Shown: positions 1-5,168 of the stretch, piece after piece
How positions within the stretch are numbered: position 1 is the stretch's first letter
Layout: every line of letters begins with the position of its first letter
Assembly (NCBI GenBank): GCA_013695055.1
Contig: JACDBF010000081.1
Location: forward strand, 1-5,778
Reading direction: 5' to 3'
DNA length: 5,778 nucleotides
Source: Actinomycetota bacterium
Lineage (GTDB): Bacteria; Actinomycetota; CADDZG01; WHSQ01
Position numbers and translations under genes: made by a program
The notes under the pieces: model-generated
What the model saw: the letters and a program-made list of their open reading frames with translations, nothing else
What the model was told of the DNA's origin: nothing
Databases searched by the model: none

Positions 1-65
1 AGCTCTCTTGAGGGGACGCTAGGGTATTGCCCTGGTTCCGTGGGTGCGTCAAAGTCACATCCGGG

Positions 66-136
66 TGCCCCGTGGGGTAATGGCAGCCCGAGGGATTTTG
101 GATCCCTAAGTTCTGGTTCGAATCCAGGCGGGGCAG
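66..136 (+). tRNA. tRNA-Gln (anticodon UUG)
   Basis: The sequence folds as a complete cloverleaf. The acceptor stem is TGCCCCG (66-72) with CGGGGCA (129-135), and the discriminator base is G136. The D stem is GGG/CCC. The anticodon stem is AGGGA (91-95) with TCCCT (103-107) around the loop TTTTGGA (96-102), giving anticodon TTG at 98-100, which reads glutamine CAA codons. The T arm contains the standard TTCGAAT loop closed by CTGG/CCAG. The 3' CCA is not encoded (GCG follows), so it must be added after transcription. Only about 25 bases separate its 3' end from the preferred glmU start, so the tRNA and glmU probably share a transcript. A tRNA-Gln just upstream of glmU fits what I recall of several actinobacterial genomes. 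Confidence 0.95.
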
Positions 137-152
137 CGTTGTGTCGAGAGCC

Positions 153-160
153 GGAGGTGA
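153..160 (+). promoter_or_regulatory. Ribosome binding site deciding the glmU start
   Basis: GGAGGTGA is an eight-base perfect match to the 16S rRNA anti-Shine-Dalgarno sequence. It lies four bases (counted from GGAGG) upstream of GTG 162, which is somewhat close but usable. The alternative in-frame GTG at 141 has only the tRNA 3' end upstream and no purine-rich site, so this site favours 162. Confidence 0.6.
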
Positions 161-161
161 T

Positions 162-1580
162 GTGGGACAAGAGGAGGTTCGCGCGACCGCGGTCGTCCTG
201 GCGGCGGGGGGAGGCGCTCGTATGAAGTCCAGTCTCCCAAAGGTCTTGCATCGGGCGGCGGGCCGGCCCCTTCTGGCTCACGTCCTGGCTGCGCTTTCGC
301 CGCTCGCCCTCGACGGCCGCCTGATCGTGACTTCGGATCGCAAGACGGAGATCGAGGAGGCGATGACGGCGGTGGGCCACGCCGAGGGACTGTCCTACGC
401 AATCCAAGATCCTGCGCGCGGGACGGCCGACGCGCTGCGGGTGGCCCTCGAGGCTCTCGAGGGAAGCAGCTCGAGGGTGCTGGTCGTTCCCGGAGATGCG
501 CCTCTGCTAGAAACCTCCACCCTCGACGCTCTTCTGCACGTCCACGCCCAAAATGCGTCCCGCGTGACCCTGCTCACGGCCCGCATCTCCGATCCAACCG
601 GCTACGGGCGCGTCGTCCGCGCGAATGGCGTCATCGAGAGGGTCGTCGAGGAACGCGATGCGAGCTATGAGGAAAGAACGATCGACGAGATAAACGCAGG
701 CGTCTACGTCTTCGATGCGACCTTCCTCCAGGACCTTCTCGGCAAGATTGACCGGGAGAACGCTCAAGGCGAGTACTACTTGCCGGACGCTGTGCGGCTG
801 CTGCGCTCCGAAGGGCGAGATGTCCATGCTTATCGAACTCATCCTCAGGAGGTGTTGGGGGTCAATTCCCGCGCCCAGCTGGCACGCGTCTCCGAGTTGC
901 TGCGCCGCAGAGCATGTGAGCGATGGATGGATGAAGGCGTCACCGTGGTGGATCCCAACACGACCTACATAGACTCATCGGTGAGCATCGGGCGCGACGC
1001 CACGATTCAGCCGTTCACCTTTTTGGAGGGCGCAACGTCGGTTGGGGAAAAGGCGGAGATAGGGCCTCAAGTGCGGGTCGTGGATTCGCGAATCGAGTCC
1101 GGAGCCAAGGTCTCCTTCTCGGTCGTCTTGTCATCCGAGATCGGGCCGGATGCATCCGTGGGGCCGTTCGCTTCGCTCAGACCGGGGACGAGGCTCGGGC
1201 GCAAGGCCAAGGTGGGCACCTTCGTCGAAACCAAGAACACGACGCTGGGGGAGGAAAGCAAGGCGCCGCACCTGGCTTATCTGGGCGACGCCACCCTGGG
1301 CCGAGGCGTGAACGTGGGCGCCGGAACGATCACTTGTAATTGGGATGGTCGCTCGAAGCACGAGACCATCATCGAGGACGACGCCTACATAGGTTCTGAC
1401 ACCATGCTGGTGGCCCCCGCTCACATTGGGAAGCGAGCGGCCACGGGAGCCGGGGCCGTGGTCACTCAGGATGTTCCCTCGGACGCTCTCGCGGTGGGAT
1501 CGCCCGCGAGGATCATCGAAGGACGCGGCGACAAGATGGGAAAGCGCGGTCGCGAACCAGACCAAGAATCGCGACAATAG
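162..1580 (+). CDS. glmU: Bifunctional GlmU: GlcN-1-P acetyltransferase / GlcNAc-1-P uridylyltransferase
   Basis: A cytoplasmic enzyme making UDP-N-acetylglucosamine, a peptidoglycan precursor: it acetylates glucosamine-1-phosphate and then transfers UMP from UTP. From GTG 162 it has 472 residues, close to the usual 450-490. The N-terminal nucleotidyltransferase domain (about 1-240) shows LAAGGGARMKSSLPKVLH (13-30, with R20 and K27), the metal-ligand aspartate in GDAPLL (D112), GYGRVVR (147-153), EINAG (N178) and LGVN (N235). The C-terminal left-handed beta-helix (about 263-450) keeps R340, K358, the catalytic-type H370, Y373, N384 and N393. All are offset by a constant 7 from E. coli R333/K351/H363/Y366/N377/N386. 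Oddities are A19 where GTRM is the rule and W394 where Tyr of NYDG is usual. GTG 141 is an alternative start, 7 codons longer. The gene is followed 54 bases later by prs. Confidence 0.96.
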   Translation: MGQEEVRATAVVLAAGGGARMKSSLPKVLHRAAGRPLLAHVLAALSPLALDGRLIVTSDRKTEIEEAMTAVGHAEGLSYAIQDPARGTADALRVALEALEGSSSRVLVVPGDAPLLETSTLDALLHVHAQNASRVTLLTARISDPTGYGRVVRANGVIERVVEERDASYEERTIDEINAGVYVFDATFLQDLLGKIDRENAQGEYYLPDAVRLLRSEGRDVHAYRTHPQEVLGVNSRAQLARVSELLRRRACERWMDEGVTVVDPNTTYIDSSVSIGRDATIQPFTFLEGATSVGEKAEIGPQVRVVDSRIESGAKVSFSVVLSSEIGPDASVGPFASLRPGTRLGRKAKVGTFVETKNTTLGEESKAPHLAYLGDATLGRGVNVGAGTITCNWDGRSKHETIIEDDAYIGSDTMLVAPAHIGKRAATGAGAVVTQDVPSDALAVGSPARIIEGRGDKMGKRGREPDQESRQ

Positions 1581-1634
1581 ACGTTGCTTCTCATGAGCGA
1601 GACCTGAACCGACCTAGAGGAAGGGCAAGCGCAA

Positions 1635-2624
1635 GTGCAAGTTCCCACATACAAGCGCCTGACGATCTTTTCGGGGACGGCCAATCGAGAGCTGGCCGAG
1701 GATGTCTCGACGCATCTCGGTATGAGGCTCGGTGAGGTCGAGATCTCGACGTTCGCGAATTCGGAGACCTATGTTCGGTTCGCGGAATCGGTGCGCGGCA
1801 AGGACGCATTCGTCATACAAAGCTCGTGCGACTCGGTCGATCATCACCTGATGCAGCACCTCATCATGATCGATGCGCTGCAGAGAGCATCGGCCAAGCG
1901 CATCACGGCGGTGCTGCCCTTTTTTCCCTATGCGCGGCAAGACAAGAAGACCCGAGGCCGTGAACCTGTAACGGCCAGGCTGGTCGCCGATTTCTATGAG
2001 GCGGCCGGAGCGGATCGCATTCTCTCGGTCGATCTCCACACCGGCCAGATACAAGGGTTCTTCAACGTGCCCTTCGATCATCTGACGGCCTTGCCTCTGC
2101 TCGCCGGATACTTCGACGATCTCCTCGACGAGGACTTCGTCGTGGTGTCTCCGGATACGGGCAGGGTTCGCCTTGCCGAGAAATGGACCCAACATCTGAG
2201 CGAGTACGGAAACAAGAACTGTCCGGTTGCCTTCCTGCAAAAGAGTCGCAGGAGAGACGCGCGCAACGTCAGCCAGACTCGCACGGTCGTGGGCGATGTG
2301 GATGGCAGGATGTGCGTGGTGGTGGACGACATGATCGACACCGCCGGCACGCTCGTCAATGGGGCGGAAGCTCTGCTGGAGGCCGGCGCTTCCGGAGTGT
2401 ACGCGGCGGCGACTCACCCGATCTTGTCGGATCCGGCCACCGACCGCATCAAGAACTCTCCCATCCAACAGGTCGTGGTGACCGACACGCTTCCCATCCC
2501 GGCCGACAAGCGACTCGACAAGCTGGTGGTTCTCTCGATAGCGCCGACCATTGCGCAGACCATCAAGGCGGTGTTCGAAGAAGATTCCGTGTCCGAGCTC
2601 TTCCACGGCGAGAATCAGCCGTGA
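1635..2624 (+). CDS. prs: Ribose-phosphate pyrophosphokinase (PRPP synthetase, class I)
   Basis: A cytoplasmic enzyme that transfers pyrophosphate from ATP to ribose-5-phosphate, giving PRPP for purine, pyrimidine, NAD, histidine and tryptophan synthesis. It has 329 residues; family members are about 310-330. Visible motifs in order are FSGTANRELAEDV (12-24), FANSETYVR (40-48), the ATP-binding RQDKK (101-105) followed by RGREPVTARLVADF, SVDLHTGQIQGFF with the active-site His135 (131-143), SPDTGR (172-177), the catalytic flexible loop starting at K203 with R205, and the PRPP-binding loop VVVDDMIDTAGTL (228-240). The C-terminus has the expected SVSELF. The GTG start is supported by GAGGAAGGG at 1617-1625, nine bases upstream. 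The RGREP and DTAGT variants resemble actinobacterial Prs. The stretch around 203-213 (KSRRRDARNVS) is slightly longer than the usual KRR-P-N region. It follows glmU without a visible terminator. Confidence 0.97.
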   Translation: MQVPTYKRLTIFSGTANRELAEDVSTHLGMRLGEVEISTFANSETYVRFAESVRGKDAFVIQSSCDSVDHHLMQHLIMIDALQRASAKRITAVLPFFPYARQDKKTRGREPVTARLVADFYEAAGADRILSVDLHTGQIQGFFNVPFDHLTALPLLAGYFDDLLDEDFVVVSPDTGRVRLAEKWTQHLSEYGNKNCPVAFLQKSRRRDARNVSQTRTVVGDVDGRMCVVVDDMIDTAGTLVNGAEALLEAGASGVYAAATHPILSDPATDRIKNSPIQQVVVTDTLPIPADKRLDKLVVLSIAPTIAQTIKAVFEEDSVSELFHGENQP

Positions 2625-2625
2625 C

Positions 2626-2651
2626 GACCGGCCCCGTCGGGGGCGATGGTC
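2626..2651 (+). other. Small hairpin in the prs-rplY gap
   Basis: Just after the prs stop (2622-2624), GACC pairs with GGTC and GCCCC (2631-2635) pairs with GGGGC (2640-2644) around a GTCG loop, with a one-by-three internal loop. No run of T follows, so it is not a standard intrinsic terminator. It could pause polymerase, attenuate, or protect the 3' end of prs mRNA. The rest of the gap to 2713 shows only the rplY ribosome binding site. Confidence 0.3.
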
Positions 2652-2713
2652 CTCGGCGTCCATAATGGGTCGTTGGGTCGCGAGAAATCTACTAGTGATG
2701 GTGGAGGGAATCG

Positions 2714-3337
2714 ATGGCTGAGATAAGGCTGAAGGCCGATAAGCGGCTCGCGAGCGGCAAGGGCGTGGCGCGCAAGTCACGCGCTGCCGGGCGAGTTCCG
2801 GCCATCGTCTACGGCGAGGGCATGGAGCCGGTCGCCATCGAAGTCGACCGCCGCGAGTTCGTCACGGCTCTTCGCACCGATGCCGGCATGAATGTGCTCC
2901 TCGACCTCGAGATAGACGGCGCCACGACCCTCGCGCTCACGCGCGAGCTGCAGCGTGATCCCGTCAAGGGCACGCTCTTGCATGCAGACTTCGTCAAGGT
3001 GGACCGTACGCACGCCATCGAGCTCGAGGTTCCCGTGCATGTCGTCGGCGAGTCGCCGGGTGTAAAGGAGGGCGGCGCACTCGAGCACCCGCTGTTCCAG
3101 GTCCACGTCAAGTGCCTTCCCACCGACGTGCCCGAGTCCATCGATGCGGACATCTCGGGCCTGGGCATAGGTGACACGTTGCGTGTGTCGGATCTCGCCG
3201 CGGGCCGCGACTTCGAGATCCTGACCGATCCAGAGACCGTGGTAGCGCTCGTTACGGCCCCCGTCTCCGAAGAGGAGCTGGTGGCCATGGAAGCGGCTGC
3301 GGCGGTCGAAGCTGCGGGCGGCGCCGAACCCGTCTAG
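2714..3337 (+). CDS. rplY: Ribosomal protein bL25, long Ctc/TL5 form
   Basis: A protein of the 50S central protuberance that binds 5S rRNA. The 207 residues match the long two-domain Ctc/TL5 type rather than the roughly 94-residue E. coli L25. The N-terminal 5S-binding domain (about 4-92) contains GRVPAIVYG (26-34), LTRELQRDPVKGTLLHADF (75-93) and the basic start KADKRLASGKGVARKSRAAGR. The C-terminal beta domain (about 100-185) contains GVKEGGALEH (116-125), CLPTDVPESIDADISGLGIGDTL (134-156) and VSDL. ATG 2714 is preceded by GGAGGG (2703-2708), five bases away. The last residues (EEELVAMEAAAAVEAAGGAEPV) begin the Ala/Glu-rich tail typical of this family, but the frame is cut by TAG at 3335-3337. 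In-frame acidic coding-like sequence continues to 3415. pth follows. Confidence 0.95.
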   Translation: MAEIRLKADKRLASGKGVARKSRAAGRVPAIVYGEGMEPVAIEVDRREFVTALRTDAGMNVLLDLEIDGATTLALTRELQRDPVKGTLLHADFVKVDRTHAIELEVPVHVVGESPGVKEGGALEHPLFQVHVKCLPTDVPESIDADISGLGIGDTLRVSDLAAGRDFEILTDPETVVALVTAPVSEEELVAMEAAAAVEAAGGAEPV

Positions 3338-3415
3338 GGGGCGGAGCCCCGAGACGAGGAGGCCGAGGAGGCCGAAGGCGACGAAGCGGGCTCGTCCGAG
3401 AACGCCTCCTCGTAG
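3338..3415 (+). pseudogene. In-frame acidic extension of bL25 beyond an amber stop
   Basis: In the same frame as rplY, the 25 codons after the TAG read G-A-E-P-R-D-E-E-A-E-E-A-E-G-D-E-A-G-S-S-E-N-A-S-S and then a second TAG (3413-3415). Ten of the 25 residues are acidic and one is basic, which matches the low-complexity Ala/Glu tails of Ctc-type L25. The GAEP before the stop recurs just after it. I infer that this is the former or alternative C-terminal tail, detached by a nonsense change, a sequencing error or, less likely, read through. A five-base-pair hairpin (GGGGC 3338-3342, GCCCC 3346-3350) sits directly after the TAG. No start codon or ribosome binding site suggests a separate gene. 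Confidence 0.55.
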
Positions 3416-3436
3416 GTCTGTGGCGGGAAGCCTCGA

Positions 3437-4009
3437 GTGCACATCCTCCGGCGTTCCCGTCCGGATGGGAAGCGCGTCGTGGTCGTGGGCCTCGGCAATC
3501 CGGGCGAGCGTTACGCGCGCACTCGGCACAACGCGGGGGCGCTGACCCTCGATGTTCTGGTCGCACGCATCGGCGGCTCCCTAAAGAGGCACAAGAGCGG
3601 CTGCCTCGTGGCCGAGGGTGCGCTCGTGGGCGAGAAGTGCGTGCTCGCCAGGCCCACATCCTTCATGAACGAGTCCGGCCGCCAGGTGAGGGCCGTGGCG
3701 CAGTGGTACAAGTCCGGGCCGCAGCAGCTCGTCGTCGTCCACGACGAGCTCGATATTCCCTTCGGCGACGTGCGGGTGAAGAAGGGGGGCGGCTCCGCCG
3801 GGCACAACGGCCTCTCCTCTCTCATCACGCATCTCGGCACCAAGGACTTCACGCGCGTCCGAGTGGGAATAGGGCGCCCTCCCGGCCGGCAAGAGCCCGC
3901 CGATTTCGTGCTTGCTCCTTTTTCCTCGTCCGAGCGCAGGGAGCTGCCGGCGGTTCTGGAGGATGCCGCCGACGCGGTCGAGAAGGTGATCGAGCCGAGT
4001 GGGTGCTGA
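3437..4009 (+). CDS. pth: Peptidyl-tRNA hydrolase
   Basis: A cytoplasmic esterase that splits peptidyl-tRNA released from stalled ribosomes, recycling tRNA. It has 190 residues, normal for bacterial Pth (about 180-200). All catalytic and substrate-binding positions are present: GLGNPG with N21, RHNAG with the catalytic His31, PTSFMNESG with N78, VHDELDIPFG with D103, and GGGSAGHNGL with N124. These are offset by 10-11 residues from E. coli N10, H20, N68, D93 and N114. The offset reflects a short basic extension (MHILRRSRPDGKR) before the first strand. GTG 3437 is the best start, with a modest GGGAAG (3425-3430) upstream. It lies 99 bases after the annotated rplY stop but only 21 after the second, downstream amber. 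Its last codons and stop form the 5' arm of the 3994-4042 hairpin. Confidence 0.96.
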   Translation: MHILRRSRPDGKRVVVVGLGNPGERYARTRHNAGALTLDVLVARIGGSLKRHKSGCLVAEGALVGEKCVLARPTSFMNESGRQVRAVAQWYKSGPQQLVVVHDELDIPFGDVRVKKGGGSAGHNGLSSLITHLGTKDFTRVRVGIGRPPGRQEPADFVLAPFSSSERRELPAVLEDAADAVEKVIEPSGC

Positions 4010-4042
4010 GTGGCGCTATGCGACATTCACCACCCACTCGGC
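3994..4042. terminator. Long hairpin between convergent pth and moaA, likely bidirectional terminator
   Basis: GCCGAGTGGGTG (3994-4005) pairs perfectly over 12 bases with CACCCACTCGGC (4031-4042). After a C/C mismatch, TGAGTG (4007-4012) pairs with CATTCA (4024-4029) with one G-U. After a G/A mismatch, CGC (4014-4016) and GCG (4020-4022) close a TAT loop. The 5' arm includes the pth stop codon, and the 3' edge is nine bases from the moaA stop. No T-run follows on either strand, so it would be a tail-less terminator or an mRNA 3'-end stabiliser. Its position between convergent genes supports a role for both strands. Confidence 0.6.
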
Positions 4043-4051
4043 ACGGTTGTG

Positions 4052-5098
4052 TCATCCGCCGATGTAAGACATCTCGACCTTCTCCGAGCCCGGGGTTGCG
4101 GAGGCGCGCAGCTCCGAGTACCGATCGCCCCGTGCGCCCCACACTGCATCGATGGAACGCAGGAGCTCGTCATCACCGGCGCCGGACCGCAGCAGCGCGC
4201 GCAGGTCGTGGCCCCGGGCGGAAAACAGGCACGTGTAGAGCTTTCCTTCGGCCGAGATCCTGGCGCGTGTGCAATCGCCGCAGAACGGTTGCGTGACAGA
4301 GGCAATAACCCCGACCTCGCCGCCGCCCAGATACCGGTAACGGCCCGCGACCTCTCCCCGATAGCTCGCGGCCACCGCTTCGAGAGGCATCTCACGATGG
4401 AGGGCCTCGAGTATCTCTGCGGCGGGAACGACGTCGGCCATGCGCCATCCGTTCGTCGTGCCGACGTCCATGTACTCGATGAAGCGCACGATCGTCCCCT
4501 CGGCGCGAAATCGCCGTGCCATCGGAATGACGCTGCCGTCGTTGACACCTCTCTTGACGACCATATTGATCTTCACCGGGCTCAGGCCCGCCTTGCGGGC
4601 CGCCTCAATTCCTTTGAGCACTCGCTCCACCGGAAAATCAACGTCGTTCATCGCTCGAAAAACTCGATCGTCGAGTGAGTCGAGGCTCACGGTCACGCGA
4701 TTCTGGCCGGCGTCCTTTAGGGACCCTGCCTTCTTGGCGAGAAGGGCTCCGTTGGTAGTGAGGGCGATATCGAGCCCGCCGATGCTCGATAGCTTGCCGA
4801 TCAGCTTCTCGACGTCCTTGCGCACGAGGAGTTCCCCACCGGTAATCCGCACTTTGGTCACGCCGCGCGCGGCAAACAGCCTCGCAAGCCGCTCGATCTC
4901 CTCGAACGTCAGGATCTCGGCACGCTCCAGAAATTGGTGATCGGCCCCGAAGACCTCCTTTGGCATGCAGTAGACGCACCGGAAGTTGCACCGATCGGTA
5001 ATCGAGATTCTGAGATCGCGAAGCGGCCTCCCGAAGACATCGACCAGGGCTCCCTCTGGGGTCACCTCAGTCTGCGACGCCATTTTCTCCTTCGCCAT
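4052..5098 (-). CDS. moaA: GTP 3',8-cyclase (radical SAM, molybdenum cofactor step 1)
   Basis: With MoaC, this enzyme converts GTP to cyclic pyranopterin monophosphate, the first step of molybdenum cofactor synthesis. From ATG 5098-5096 it has 348 residues, slightly longer than the usual 320-340. The radical SAM cluster motif is CNFRCVYC (C37, C41, C44), preceded by DLRISITDR with R30. The second, GTP-binding [4Fe-4S] cluster is C273-x2-C276-x13-C290 in FCGDCTRARISAEGKLYTCLF, whose R278 and R280 match the GTP-contacting arginine pair of the family. The protein ends in the conserved Gly-Gly tail (MSYIGG). One oddity is that the SAM-binding GGEP motif reads TGGELLVR (86-93), with Leu90 for Pro. 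The start is chosen from AAGGAGG five bases upstream; an open frame continues to 5194 but lacks family similarity. No other cofactor genes are in the window. Confidence 0.96.
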   Translation of the reverse strand: MAKEKMASQTEVTPEGALVDVFGRPLRDLRISITDRCNFRCVYCMPKEVFGADHQFLERAEILTFEEIERLARLFAARGVTKVRITGGELLVRKDVEKLIGKLSSIGGLDIALTTNGALLAKKAGSLKDAGQNRVTVSLDSLDDRVFRAMNDVDFPVERVLKGIEAARKAGLSPVKINMVVKRGVNDGSVIPMARRFRAEGTIVRFIEYMDVGTTNGWRMADVVPAAEILEALHREMPLEAVAASYRGEVAGRYRYLGGGEVGVIASVTQPFCGDCTRARISAEGKLYTCLFSARGHDLRALLRSGAGDDELLRSIDAVWGARGDRYSELRASATPGSEKVEMSYIGG

Positions 5099-5103
5099 CA
5101 TTC

Positions 5104-5110
5104 CCTCCTT
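5104..5110 (-). promoter_or_regulatory. Ribosome binding site deciding the moaA start
   Basis: Read on the minus strand, AAGGAGG (5110 down to 5104) is a near-ideal Shine-Dalgarno site. Two adjacent ATG codons follow, at 5101-5099 (two-base spacing, too close) and 5098-5096 (five-base spacing, good), so the second is preferred. The longer frame starting at 5194 has no comparable site. Confidence 0.75.
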
Positions 5111-5168
5111 CTCCGTACCCCCGATGTTAGGGCAGGCCACGAGTTCGGCGGCACGCCGGGCGGGACTT

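Noticed and set aside
1..65. Promoter for the tRNA-Gln
   Set aside because: I looked for -35/-10 pairs (TTGAGG at 8-13, TTGCCC at 27-32) but found no convincing partner at proper spacing before the tRNA 5' end.
2661..2666. CATAAT as a -10 element for rplY
   Set aside because: No -35-like hexamer lies 16-18 bases upstream; that region is the GC-rich hairpin.
1614..2780. 388-codon open frame on the minus strand opposite prs and the start of rplY
   Set aside because: It lies antisense to an unmistakable prs, its translation is rich in Arg/His/Gly with no recognisable domain, and such mirror frames are common in GC-rich coding DNA.
3338..3350. GGGGC-GGA-GCCCC as a terminator after rplY
   Set aside because: It is only five base pairs with no T-run, and it lies in coding-like in-frame sequence. 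pth follows closely on the same strand.
2777..3529. 250-codon minus-strand open frame opposite rplY and the start of pth
   Set aside because: It is a shadow of rplY, whose conserved motifs fix the true frame. It spans an intergenic region and shows no family signature.
4010..4678. 222-codon plus-strand open frame opposite moaA
   Set aside because: moaA on the minus strand has all its cofactor-binding motifs. The overlapping frame has no recognisable domain or ribosome binding site.
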